From assembly GCF_900699015.1 (NCBI RefSeq), contig NZ_LR217737.1:620001-684000 (forward strand): a stretch of DNA of 64,000 nt, read 5' to 3'. The stretch comes from Erwinia_E haradaeae_E (lineage in GTDB: Bacteria; Pseudomonadota; Gammaproteobacteria; Enterobacterales; Enterobacteriaceae). A program made the translations under genes and the position numbers. Below are positions 10,307 through 19,325 of this stretch, piece after piece; position 1 is the first letter of the stretch; every line of letters begins with the position of its first letter. The notes beneath the pieces were generated by a model. That model was not told where the DNA came from and did not search any database. It worked only from the letters and a program-made list of their open reading frames with translations.

Positions 10307-11505
10307 AGATACGATCTCTAATCAAGAATATTAAATTATTAATAGACCGGATGATATACCAAAACACAAACGTGACACACGATACACTTTTATATGATAG
10401 AACGCTGTTATGGTTAGTTTTTAGTTTAGTGACGATAGGATTTGTAATGGTGACATCATCATCAATGGCTATTGGGAACCACCTATCAGGTGATCCTTTC
10501 TTTTTTGTCAAGCGTGATGCGATCTACTTATTATTAGCGTTCACAGTAGCTTATATTACATTAAGAATTCCTATGAGCGTATGGCAACGATACAGTAATA
10601 TTATACTACTAATTACAATTATTCTATTATTTCTTGTATTAGTCTTAGGTAGTTCAGCAAATGGAGCGTCCAGATGGATTATCATAGGCCCCATTGGTAT
10701 ACAACCAGCAGAAGTTTCTAAATTATCCCTTTTCTGTTACCTTTCAAACTATTTAGTACGTAAAATTCATGAAGTACGTAATAACTTCTGGGGTTTCTGG
10801 AAACCTATGAGCATATTACTCATACTAGCTACACTGTTGCTTGCCCAACCAGATTTAGGAACTATAGTAATCATGTTTGTTATTACGTTAGCAATGCTAT
10901 TCATTAGTGGTGCAAAAATATGGCATTTTCTTCTAATTATAGGACCTAGTATTGTTACAGTTATTATTCTTATTTTAGAAAAACCCTATCGAATACGACG
11001 TGTTAGTTCTGTCTGGAACCCATGGATGGATCCATTTGGAAGTGGATATCAACTTACACAATCTCTTATGGCATTCGGTCGAGGTCATATATGGGGACAA
11101 GGACTAGGAAACTCAGTACAAAAATTAGAGTATTTACCAGCAGCACACACTGATTTTATTTTTTCAATTATAGGAGAAGAACTAGGTTATATCGGTGTAC
11201 TGATAGTATTATTCATGATATTTTTTATCTCTTTTCGTGCAGTAAAAATTGGTCAAAGTGCACTAAAACTTAATCAGCAATTTTCAGGGTTTTTAGCATG
11301 TTCTATTGGTGTATGGTTTGGCTTTCAAACACTAATTAACGTCGGAGCAGCAATAGGAATCTTGCCAACAAAAGGGTTAACATTGCCACTCATTAGCTAT
11401 GGAGGATCCAGTTTGATAATTATGTCAACATCCATAGCATTTTTATTGCGCATCGATCATGAAACACGTATAGCAAAATCTCAAGTATTTATACGGAGGT
11501 CATAA
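10294..11505 (+). CDS. ftsW: FtsW, septal peptidoglycan polymerase
   Basis: FtsW is the SEDS-family glycosyltransferase that polymerises lipid II at the septum, paired with FtsI. The 403 residues compare with 414 in E. coli; the cytoplasmic N-terminus is shorter. About ten membrane segments are visible. The likely catalytic aspartate is D287 in AAHTDFIF, and the family signature GLTLPLISYGGSS is intact near the C-terminus. The first ATG (10294) overlaps murD; ATG 10351 is an alternative that would give a protein 19 residues shorter. Activation of FtsW normally needs FtsQLB, and ftsQ and ftsL are decayed here. Confidence 0.96.
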   Translation: MHIIKIRSLIKNIKLLIDRMIYQNTNVTHDTLLYDRTLLWLVFSLVTIGFVMVTSSSMAIGNHLSGDPFFFVKRDAIYLLLAFTVAYITLRIPMSVWQRYSNIILLITIILLFLVLVLGSSANGASRWIIIGPIGIQPAEVSKLSLFCYLSNYLVRKIHEVRNNFWGFWKPMSILLILATLLLAQPDLGTIVIMFVITLAMLFISGAKIWHFLLIIGPSIVTVIILILEKPYRIRRVSSVWNPWMDPFGSGYQLTQSLMAFGRGHIWGQGLGNSVQKLEYLPAAHTDFIFSIIGEELGYIGVLIVLFMIFFISFRAVKIGQSALKLNQQFSGFLACSIGVWFGFQTLINVGAAIGILPTKGLTLPLISYGGSSLIIMSTSIAFLLRIDHETRIAKSQVFIRRS

Positions 11506-12563
11506 ATGAATCAAAAAAAACTCTTGGTTATTGCTGGTGGAACTGGCGGCCATATATTCCCTGGTCTGGCTGTTGCAAGCTATCTAAAAAAACTAAATTG
11601 GCAAATCTATTGGCTTGGTGCTAATGGGAAAATGGAAGAACATTTAGTCCAAAAACACGGAATTAATATTGATTATATTCAAATTAGCGGTCTACGTGGT
11701 AAAGGTATAAAAACCTTATTATCAGCACCATTAAATGTTATAAAAGCCTGGAGTCAAGCATGCGCAATTATAAAACGATGGCAACCAGATGTAGCATTAG
11801 GAATGGGTGGATATGTAACTGGCCCAGGAGGGCTAGCAGCCTGGAGCTGTAATGTGCCTTTAGTATTACATGAACAAAACAGTATCGCTGGTTTAACCAA
11901 TAAATGGCTGGCAAAATTACCAGTAAAGTTATACAGGCGTTCCCAGGAACTTGGAATTATGCAGAAGTAGTAGGAAACCCAGTGCGCATAGATATTATCT
12001 CGTTACCCAAGCCTTCTGTTCGTTTTGTAGGACGAAAAGGGGCAATCCGTGTCTTAGTAATAGGTGGAAGTCAGGGTGCACAGATTTTAAATCAAACTAT
12101 CCCTCAAGTAGCTTATAAACTTGGTCATAAAATATCTCTATGGCATCAAGTTGGAGAAGGGAAATTACGTGCTGTAAAAAATGATTATATGAAGATTAAT
12201 CAAACTCATTACCGACTTTCAGAATTTATTGACAATATAGCTAATGCTTATGCTTGGGCCGATATAGTGATCTGTCGATCTGGTGCGATGACAGTCAGCG
12301 AGCTAGCGGCTGTAGGACTACCAGCTATTTTTGTACCGTTCCAACATAAAGATCGCCAACAATATTGGAATGCTTTATCAGTGACTAAAACAGGAGGCGC
12401 CGTAATGTATGAAGAATCTCACTTCACCGCTGATATTATAGCAGAACAGCTTTCTAAATGGGATCGTCCAAAATTATTAGAAATGGCTGAGAAAGTACAC
12501 ACTATGGCAGTGTTCGATTCAACAGAACGTGTTGCAAAAATCGTAAGCGATATAGTGCGCTAA
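11506..12563 (+). pseudogene. murG: MurG (lipid II synthase) interrupted by a one-base deletion
   Basis: MurG transfers GlcNAc from UDP-GlcNAc to lipid I, making lipid II at the inner membrane face. The gene has a perfect GGAGGT site 5 nt before its ATG. Residues 1-137 run in one frame, including the glycine-rich loop GGTGGH near 11-16. After LAK (about 11911-11919) the frame ends in TAG at 11968-11970. All remaining sequence (AYAWADIV, FQHKDRQQYWNAL) is in the -1 frame, open to 12563. One extra A in the AAAA run at 11917-11920 would restore LAKITSK and a 352-residue protein (E. coli 355). It could be a real null, a -1 ribosomal or transcriptional slip, or an assembly error. Confidence 0.85.
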
Positions 12564-12623
12564 AATATTATAACTACATATCTTTCGGTCTTCATAATCA
12601 TAGTCAAATACTAACAGGCCCCA

Positions 12624-14072
12624 ATGAACACGCGACAACCAGTAAAATTAGTTTATAATACACCTAAAATGGGGAGAATAAAACATATCCATTTTATCGG
12701 TATTGGTGGTTCTGGTATGGGTGGTATTGCTGAAGTATTAGCTCATCAAGGCTATAAAATCAGTGGATCAGAGTTAGTGCCAAATATAGTGACCAAACGT
12801 CTTAGAGGCTTAGGTGTAACTATCTATTTTAACCACTGCCAAGAAAATATAATTAACTCTAATGTAGTAGTTGCATCTACTGCTATCCCTCAGAATAACC
12901 CAGAGATATGTGCAGCGCATCAAGCAGGCATTCCAGTTATAAACCGTGCTATGATGTTAGCAGAGCTAATGCGTTTCCGATATAGCATTGCCGTTGCTGG
13001 AACTCACGGAAAAACAACTACTACTACAATGATATCAGATATATATATAGAAGGTGGTATGGATCCAACTTTTATAAACGGCGGTCTTGTTAAATCAACT
13101 GGAAGTCATGCACGTTTAGGAAAAAGTCAATATATAATTGTCGAAGCAGATGAAAGCGATGCATCTTTTTTATATTTAAAACCTATCATGGCAATTATTA
13201 CCAATATTGAAGCTGAACACATGGATACATATCAAAATGACTTCGAAAATCTCAAGCAAATTTTTATTAATTTTTTACATAATATTCCATTTTATGGAAG
13301 AGCTATATTATGTCTTGATAACCCGGTCATTCGTGATTTACTACCTAGAATCCATCGTCCAATTACTACCTATGGTTTTAGTAAAGATGCAGATGTACGT
13401 ATTCAAAACTATACACATTGCGGTCAACAAGGACATTTTACTGTCGCTCGTCAAGGAATGCCGCTCATGCATGTTGTCTTGAATACACCTGGATATCACA
13501 ATGCACTAAATGCAGCGGCAGCAATTACAGTCGCTACTGAAGATAGTATTGATGATCAAGCCATGCTTAATGTATTACGAAGTTTTCAGGGAACTGCTCG
13601 TCGCTTTGAATTTCTCGGCGAATCCTTTTTAAAAAAGGAAAGTGGTAAAAACGATACTATAATATTAATTCATGATTACGGTCATCATCCAACAGAAATT
13701 GACGTGACCATTCAAACCATACGAAATAATTGGCCAGAAAAAAATCTTATAATGATTTTTCAACCGCATCGTTATACTCGCACTCGTGATTTCTATATTG
13801 AATTTGTGCAAGTTCTTTCACAAGTAGATTCTCTTATAATGTTAGATATAGATCCTGCTGGTGAACCTCCAATTAGCGGAATTGACAGTCGATCTTTATG
13901 TTGTGCAATTCGTGAATGTCATAAAGTAAATCCAATTTTCACTTCTGATTACCAGATCGTTCTGGAGAAACTCTTATCACAATTAACTGGAAATGATTTA
14001 ATTTTAGTTCAGGGCGCTGGTAATATAGAGGTGTTTGCCTATACTCTAGCTAAACTAAAATTATACCTATAA
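12624..14072 (+). CDS. murC: MurC, UDP-MurNAc-L-alanine ligase
   Basis: MurC is the first peptide ligase of the pathway, adding L-alanine to UDP-MurNAc. The 482 residues compare with 491 in E. coli; the short charged C-terminal tail is missing. The Rossmann-like loop GIGGSGMGG follows the conserved HIHFIGI near residue 25. The ATP loop GTHGKTT is at 126-132. EADESDASF, DYGHHPTE and FQPHRYTRT are also conserved. A 60-nt spacer separates it from the end of murG, one of the few non-overlapping junctions in the cluster, and ddlB follows after 19 nt. Confidence 0.97.
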   Translation: MNTRQPVKLVYNTPKMGRIKHIHFIGIGGSGMGGIAEVLAHQGYKISGSELVPNIVTKRLRGLGVTIYFNHCQENIINSNVVVASTAIPQNNPEICAAHQAGIPVINRAMMLAELMRFRYSIAVAGTHGKTTTTTMISDIYIEGGMDPTFINGGLVKSTGSHARLGKSQYIIVEADESDASFLYLKPIMAIITNIEAEHMDTYQNDFENLKQIFINFLHNIPFYGRAILCLDNPVIRDLLPRIHRPITTYGFSKDADVRIQNYTHCGQQGHFTVARQGMPLMHVVLNTPGYHNALNAAAAITVATEDSIDDQAMLNVLRSFQGTARRFEFLGESFLKKESGKNDTIILIHDYGHHPTEIDVTIQTIRNNWPEKNLIMIFQPHRYTRTRDFYIEFVQVLSQVDSLIMLDIDPAGEPPISGIDSRSLCCAIRECHKVNPIFTSDYQIVLEKLLSQLTGNDLILVQGAGNIEVFAYTLAKLKLYL

Positions 14073-14091
14073 ATAAATATAAGAAAATCTG

Positions 14092-15012
14092 ATGACTGAA
14101 AAAATAGCAGTATTATTAGGTGGAACTTCCTCAGAACGTAGAATCTCCCTTTTATCAGGAACTGCAGTTCTGCAAGGACTGAAGGATTCCGGGATCAATG
14201 CTTACCCTATAGATATACGTGATGTTCCATTAATGACATTAAAAAAAGAAGGTTTTATTAAAGTCTTTATTGCGTTGCATGGACGAGGAGGAGAAGATGG
14301 AATGATACAGGGAGTATTAGAATATCTAAGACTGCCTTATACAGGAAGTGGAATAATGGCTTCATCTATCGCCATGGATAAGTTACGAAGTAAATATCTT
14401 TGGCAAGGATGCGGTCTGTCCGTTCCTCCTTTTGTTTTATTAACCCCAGACCAAGTGAATAATAAACTTGACAAAGAAATAATAGTTAAAATTGATAAGC
14501 TTGGTTTTCCCCTTTTCGTTAAACCTAACCATGAAGGATCTAGTGTTGGAAGCTCCCGTGTTAACAATAAATCAGAGTTAAAAAAAGCTTTAGTAAAGGC
14601 TTTTTGTTACGATAACAAAGTACTAGTTGAAAGATTTCTTATCGGTGTAGAATATACCGTCGGTATAATCGGTCAAGATCCACTTCCCTCAATACGAATT
14701 GAATCAAATAGAGAGTATTATGATTATCATTCAAAATACATGTCAAATAAAACACAGTACCTGTGTCCTTCAGGTTTAAGCGTGAAAAAAGAAACTGAAT
14801 TGCATTCATTAAGTATCACAGCATGGAATGCAATAGGATGCACTGGATCAGGACGCGTAGATATCATTATGGATAATAAGGGAAAGTTTTACCTACTAGA
14901 GATTAACTCATCTCCAGGTATGACAGAACATAGCTTGCTTCCTCTTGCAGCAAGAAAAGCAGGAATAAATTTTCCGTCTCTGGTAACTCGTATTCTAGCC
15001 CTAGCAAATTAA
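14092..15012 (+). CDS. ddlB: DdlB, D-alanine:D-alanine ligase
   Basis: DdlB is the ATP-grasp enzyme that makes the D-Ala-D-Ala dipeptide used by MurF. It has 306 residues, as in E. coli. The N-terminal GGTSSER motif, IALHGRGGEDG near 62-72, the ATP-grasp element KPNHEGSSVG near 143-152 and the C-terminal metal and substrate motif LLEINSSPGMT are intact. The gene sits in its normal place after murC. Downstream, the position of ftsQ is occupied by a 798-nt eroded stretch instead of an overlapping reading frame. Confidence 0.97.
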   Translation: MTEKIAVLLGGTSSERRISLLSGTAVLQGLKDSGINAYPIDIRDVPLMTLKKEGFIKVFIALHGRGGEDGMIQGVLEYLRLPYTGSGIMASSIAMDKLRSKYLWQGCGLSVPPFVLLTPDQVNNKLDKEIIVKIDKLGFPLFVKPNHEGSSVGSSRVNNKSELKKALVKAFCYDNKVLVERFLIGVEYTVGIIGQDPLPSIRIESNREYYDYHSKYMSNKTQYLCPSGLSVKKETELHSLSITAWNAIGCTGSGRVDIIMDNKGKFYLLEINSSPGMTEHSLLPLAARKAGINFPSLVTRILALAN

Positions 15013-15810
15013 CACACCATTCTTAATGGTAAATTATATTTTGACTGATCATTAAGATCTTTTGATATAATTTATCTTATATCTAGTAAATCTTTTAAAT
15101 TTCTATTTTATGCTGACATAACAGATTTTACTTTAAAAGATCACTTTCTTTATTAGTTATACATTAATAGTAATTAACTACCACTAATTCAACTATCAAA
15201 TATATCCTTCTATTTAACGAAGAGCATTTTATCTAAAAAATACTAGATAATCAATTTTATCTAATAAAAACTAAGAATCCATCTAAACATTAATGCCTTG
15301 CGTATAACAATAAATAGTAAATAAATAAAAACATCTATCTAGTTGAATATATTCATATTTTTCGATAAAATATAATAAGTTATACTTATAATTTTATGTT
15401 AATAAAAAGAGAATAATCCAGTACATAATATGTATAGCGAATACATGATAATTATAAATGATATATTCTTATTAAGAGTAGTAGAAAAAATTATTTATCA
15501 AACATAAACGTTCCACTATCTGTATGGTAGTAACATTCAAATATTTATAAGCGTAAATCAGACCTAGGATTTCTTACTAGATCAGTATATTTATTTAGCA
15601 AACCACGTATCATCAACATGTTCTAAAACACAAGAACCTTGTTAAGCTATTCCCATGTCCTATAATGAATACACGAGACGAGAAAGGAATATAATATTTA
15701 TCAGTATTCTAATACAACTACTCTATCACAGAATTAGATTTAAAAATAATTCCCTGAATTAGGCTGCTAACAATGATCAAACATAATAAAGAAAATATAG
15801 GTTAATTAAC
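15013..15810. other. ftsQ-sized gap between ddlB and ftsA
   Basis: The 798 nt between ddlB and ftsA are close to the length of ftsQ (about 830 nt in E. coli), which normally fills this slot. No long open frame is present in any frame. The first part is very AT-rich and unreadable. The last third is less AT-rich and holds the FtsQ-like traces listed separately. Confidence 0.7.
15563..15713 (+). pseudogene. ftsQ: Relic of ftsQ (C-terminal part)
   Basis: FtsQ is the bitopic scaffold of the FtsQLB division complex. From 15606 one frame keeps R-x-x-x-M at the spacing of E. coli GRGDTM (from memory). Further along the same frame come an R, a Tyr and V-L followed by two stops, where FtsQ has LARF..LYPVL-Q-Q. 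About 15681-15707 then keeps R-x-x-Y-x-x-x-x-Y as in KRISYVDLRY. A second frame at 15563-15589 reads P-R-I-S-Y-stop-I-S-I against ARRSWQLTL. The distance to ftsA fits. Stops and frameshifts exclude a product. Individual matches are weak; order and location support the call. Confidence 0.5.
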
Positions 15811-17067
15811 ATGATTAAGTCAATAGATAGAAAACTGTTAGTTGGTCTTGAGATAGGCACTGTAAAAATTTCTGTCTTAGTAGGGGAAGTTCTTCCTGAT
15901 GGAATGATTAATATTATTGGAGTAGGGGAATGCCCGTCTCATGGCATGGAAAAAGGTAGTGTAAAAGACCTTGAATCAGTGGTCAAGTGCACTCAAATAG
16001 CAATAGAACAAGCAGAGCGTATAGCAGAATGCCATATCTCTTCAGTATACCTTGCTTTATCAGGAAAACATATTGGATGTCAAAATGAAATAGGAATGGT
16101 ACCAATCTGTAATGAAGAGGTGATCCAGGATGATATAGATAATGTAGTGCATACAGCTACATCTGTTCATGTACCTGATGAACATCGGATCCTACATGTT
16201 ATTCCGCAAGAATATGCAATTGATTACCAGGAAGGCATCAAAAACCCCATTGGCTTATTTGGTGTACGAATGCAAGCGCAAGTACATCTAATAACCTGTC
16301 ACAATGATATGGCAAAAAATATTGTGAAAGTAGTAGAACGCTGTGGATTAAAGGTGGATCAATTAGTTTTTTCTGGTCTAGCATCTAGTTATGCAGTATT
16401 AACTGAAGATGAACGAGAATTAGGTGTCTGCATAGTAGATATTGGAGGAGGTACTATGGATATAGCTATATATACTAAAGGCGCATTACGTCATAGCAAA
16501 GTAATCCCTTATGCAGGAAACGTCGTAACAAACGACATAGCTTATATCTTTGGCACTCCTCAAGCGACTGCGGAAACACTAAAAATACAAAAAGGATGTG
16601 TTCTTGGACCTACTTTCAGTAAAGATGACACTATTGAAATTGCAACTCATAACGGGCGCCCCTCCCGGAATGTACCACGTCAAACATTAGCAGAAGTTAT
16701 TGAACCGCGTTATACCGAACTCCTATATCTTGTAAACAATGAGATGCTGAAATTTACTAAAGGATTAGGAAAGGAGGGCGTAAAAGATGATCTAGCAGCA
16801 GGTGTTGTTCTAACCGGCGGAGCAGCGAAAATATCAGGACTAGAGGTCTGTGCTCAACGAACATTACAAACTCAAGTTCGTATTGGGTATCCAAAAAATA
16901 TTACAGGACTTATGGAATCTGCAAAAGAAACAAGTTATTCCACAACAGTCGGCTTGCTCCATTATGGAAAATTATCACATTGGAATAATAGAGACGATGA
17001 GGAAAAAAGAACTTCAGTGAAAAATTGGTTCCGTAAAATCCATAAATGGATAAAACAAGAATTTTAA
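15811..17067 (+). CDS. ftsA: FtsA, actin-like divisome protein
   Basis: FtsA is the actin-fold ATPase that anchors FtsZ filaments to the inner membrane and recruits later division proteins. The 418 residues compare with 420 in E. coli. The phosphate-binding motif DIGGGTMD is at about 210-217, and GLEIGTVKI is the first phosphate loop. The C-terminal amphipathic membrane-targeting helix (FRKIHKWIKQEF) is retained. Upstream ftsQ is eroded, so ftsA must be read from a promoter outside ftsQ or by read-through from the mur genes. A 75-nt spacer separates it from ftsZ. Confidence 0.97.
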   Translation: MIKSIDRKLLVGLEIGTVKISVLVGEVLPDGMINIIGVGECPSHGMEKGSVKDLESVVKCTQIAIEQAERIAECHISSVYLALSGKHIGCQNEIGMVPICNEEVIQDDIDNVVHTATSVHVPDEHRILHVIPQEYAIDYQEGIKNPIGLFGVRMQAQVHLITCHNDMAKNIVKVVERCGLKVDQLVFSGLASSYAVLTEDERELGVCIVDIGGGTMDIAIYTKGALRHSKVIPYAGNVVTNDIAYIFGTPQATAETLKIQKGCVLGPTFSKDDTIEIATHNGRPSRNVPRQTLAEVIEPRYTELLYLVNNEMLKFTKGLGKEGVKDDLAAGVVLTGGAAKISGLEVCAQRTLQTQVRIGYPKNITGLMESAKETSYSTTVGLLHYGKLSHWNNRDDEEKRTSVKNWFRKIHKWIKQEF

Positions 17068-17106
17068 TTTTATTTAATTGATGAGATCACTCTCTCTATG
17101 TTTGGC

Positions 17107-17124
17107 TCTCTCTAAAAAGAGAGA
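17107..17124 (+). promoter_or_regulatory. Hairpin in the ftsZ leader
   Basis: TCTCTCT and AGAGAGA form a perfect 7-bp stem around an AAAA loop, ending 18 nt before the ftsZ ATG and just before its GGGAAG ribosome site. It could modulate ftsZ translation or message stability. There is no T-run, so it is not a standard terminator. A function is inference only. Confidence 0.35.
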
Positions 17125-17142
17125 ATATAATGGGAAGATATT

Positions 17143-18288
17143 ATGTTTGAACCATTAGAATTAACTAATGACGCAATCATTAAAGTGATTGGTATTGGCG
17201 GCGGCGGCAGTAATGCTGTAGAACATATGATCCGTGAACGTATTGAAGGCGTTGAATTTTTTGCAGTAAACACCGATGCTCAGGCTCTACGTAAAACCAC
17301 AGTGAGTCAAACCATTCAAATTGGAAATAGTATTACTAAAGGTCTAGGAGCAGGAGCTAATCCAGAAGTTGGTCGTAATTCAGCAGAAGAAGATCGTGAA
17401 GGACTTCGTCAGGCATTAGAGGGAGCAGATATGGTCTTTATTGCTGCCGGAATGGGCGGGGGAACGGGAACTGGTGCAGCCCCAGTAGTTGCTGAGGTAG
17501 CAAAAGATCATGGTATCTTAACTGTCGCGATAGTAACAAGACCATTTAATTTTGAAGGGAAAAAACGAATGTCATTCGCCGAACAAGGTATCTCTGACCT
17601 CTCTAAACATGTTGATTCCCTCATCACTATTCCTAATGATAAACTGTTAAAAGTATTAGGTCGTGGTATATCTCTGCTCGATGCATTTAGTGCAGCTAAT
17701 GATGTATTAAAGGGAGCTGTTCAAGGGATTGCAGAACTGATTACTCGACCTGGTTTGATAAATGTTGATTTTGCTGATGTCCGTACTGTTATGTCCGAAA
17801 TGGGATATGCAATGATGGGTTCAGGCATATCATGTAGTGAAAATCGAGCGGAAGAAGCAGCTGCAATGGCAATATCTAGTCCTTTATTGGAAGATATCGA
17901 TCTATCTGGTGCACGCGGCGTTCTAGTAAACATTACTGCTGGTTTTGATCTTCGTTTAGATGAGTTTGAGACTGTAGGAAATACAATTCGAGCATTTTCT
18001 GCAGATAACGCTACAGTTGTAATCGGTACTTCACTAGATCCAGAAATGAACAATGAACTGCGTGTGACAGTAGTGGCTACAGGTATTGGAATGAGTAAAT
18101 GCGCTGATATAACTTTATCCACAAATAAACATACTATGCAGCCACTCATAAATCATCACTATCAGCGACACATCTCATCCAGTTTACCATTAGAACAGCA
18201 GTCTTCTACACAAAAAATAGGTGGCCTAAACTCTACATCACATACAGAACTGGACTATCTCGACATTCCAGCCTTCTTAAGAAAATAG
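17143..18288 (+). CDS. ftsZ: FtsZ, tubulin-like division ring protein
   Basis: FtsZ is the GTPase that polymerises into the division ring. The 381 residues compare with 383 in E. coli. The tubulin signature GGGTGTG is at 105-111, and NTDAQAL and the synergy-loop region (NVDFADVRTVM) are present. The shorter variable linker ends in the conserved peptide DYLDIPAFLRK, which binds FtsA and ZipA; the protein stops directly after it, without the last three residues of the E. coli protein. The ribosome site GGGAAG precedes the ATG. It follows ftsA, as is usual. Confidence 0.98.
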   Translation: MFEPLELTNDAIIKVIGIGGGGSNAVEHMIRERIEGVEFFAVNTDAQALRKTTVSQTIQIGNSITKGLGAGANPEVGRNSAEEDREGLRQALEGADMVFIAAGMGGGTGTGAAPVVAEVAKDHGILTVAIVTRPFNFEGKKRMSFAEQGISDLSKHVDSLITIPNDKLLKVLGRGISLLDAFSAANDVLKGAVQGIAELITRPGLINVDFADVRTVMSEMGYAMMGSGISCSENRAEEAAAMAISSPLLEDIDLSGARGVLVNITAGFDLRLDEFETVGNTIRAFSADNATVVIGTSLDPEMNNELRVTVVATGIGMSKCADITLSTNKHTMQPLINHHYQRHISSSLPLEQQSSTQKIGGLNSTSHTELDYLDIPAFLRK

Positions 18289-18397
18289 ATAAACCAAGAG
18301 TACTGAAAGCATAGGTTACATTAGTATATATCTTGAGATCTATTCTTTGTTTGTGATATATCCTGAAAGTCATATTCCTATTTTCCGAGAAAATAAT

Positions 18398-19315
18398 ATG
18401 ATTAAACAACGGACCTTACAACGCATTGTTCAGACGACTGGAGTCGGCTTGCATACCGGCAAAAAAGTTACACTGACTCTTCGTTGTGCTTTAGCGAACA
18501 CTGGGGTTATCTATCGTCGTACTGATTTAACTCCCCCAGTTGATTTTCAAGCTAATGCAAAATCCGTACGTAATACTATATTATGTACATGTTTGGTCAA
18601 TGAACATGGTATTCAAATTTCAACAGTGGAGCATTTAAATGCAGCGCTATCCGGTTTAGGCATTGATAATATTTTAGTAGAGGTAAATGCACCTGAAATT
18701 CCTATTATGGATGGTAGTGCAGCACCTTTTATTTATTTATTGATGGATGCAGGAATTACAGAATTGAGCAGCGCAAAGAAATTTGTGCGTATCATCCAAC
18801 CAGTTCGAGTAGAAGAAGGTGAAAAATGGGCAGAATTCTCTCCTTATCATGGCTTTTCTCTCGATTTTACAATTGATTTTAATCATCCAGCTATTAATTC
18901 TAGCACACAACGTTATTGTATAGACTTCTCTACAGAATCCTTTACGTGTCAAATTAGCCGTGCACGTACCTTTGGTTTCATGAGAGATATTAAAACTCTT
19001 CAATATCGTGGACTATGTCTTGGTGGTAGTTTTGACTGTGCTATAATAGTCGATGACTATCGAGTCTTAAATAAAGACGGTCTACGATTTGAAGATGAAT
19101 TTGTGCGTCATAAAATACTAGATGCTATTGGAGATCTTTATATGTGCGGCCATAATATTATTGGTGCCTTTACTGCCTATAAGTCTGGACACGCTTTGAA
19201 TAATAAACTTCTACGAGCAGTCTTAGCCCACAGAGAATCTTGGGAATGGGCAACATTTGAAGATGAAAGCGCATTGCCAATGACTTTTAGATCTTCGAAC
19301 CTTCTGCTAGAATAA
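18398..19315 (+). CDS. lpxC: LpxC, UDP-3-O-acyl-GlcNAc deacetylase
   Basis: LpxC is the zinc enzyme of the committed step of lipid A synthesis. From ATG 18398 it has 305 residues, exactly as in E. coli, beginning MIKQRTL; an upstream in-frame ATG at 18347 would add 17 unrelated residues and is rejected. Zinc ligand H79 (VEHLNA) and the HKxxDxxGD motif (RHKILDAIGD, about 238-242) are present, as is the catalytic-base region YKSGHAL. It shows that the cell still makes LPS. In E. coli the protein is controlled by FtsH and LapB proteolysis; nothing here shows whether that persists. The next gene converges from the other strand after 10 nt. Confidence 0.97.
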   Translation: MIKQRTLQRIVQTTGVGLHTGKKVTLTLRCALANTGVIYRRTDLTPPVDFQANAKSVRNTILCTCLVNEHGIQISTVEHLNAALSGLGIDNILVEVNAPEIPIMDGSAAPFIYLLMDAGITELSSAKKFVRIIQPVRVEEGEKWAEFSPYHGFSLDFTIDFNHPAINSSTQRYCIDFSTESFTCQISRARTFGFMRDIKTLQYRGLCLGGSFDCAIIVDDYRVLNKDGLRFEDEFVRHKILDAIGDLYMCGHNIIGAFTAYKSGHALNNKLLRAVLAHRESWEWATFEDESALPMTFRSSNLLLE

Positions 19316-19325
19316 GCTCAATATA

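Noticed and set aside
11904..12563. The second part of murG as an independent gene starting at ATG 11904
   Set aside because: It is the direct continuation of MurG in the -1 frame, lacks a ribosome site and begins inside a conserved helix, so it is a frameshift fragment.
13207..13482. 91-codon + strand frame inside murC
   Set aside because: It is an out-of-frame shadow of murC, with no motif.
17721..18149. 142-codon open frame on the - strand inside ftsZ
   Set aside because: Complete antisense overlap with a highly conserved gene; a codon-bias shadow.
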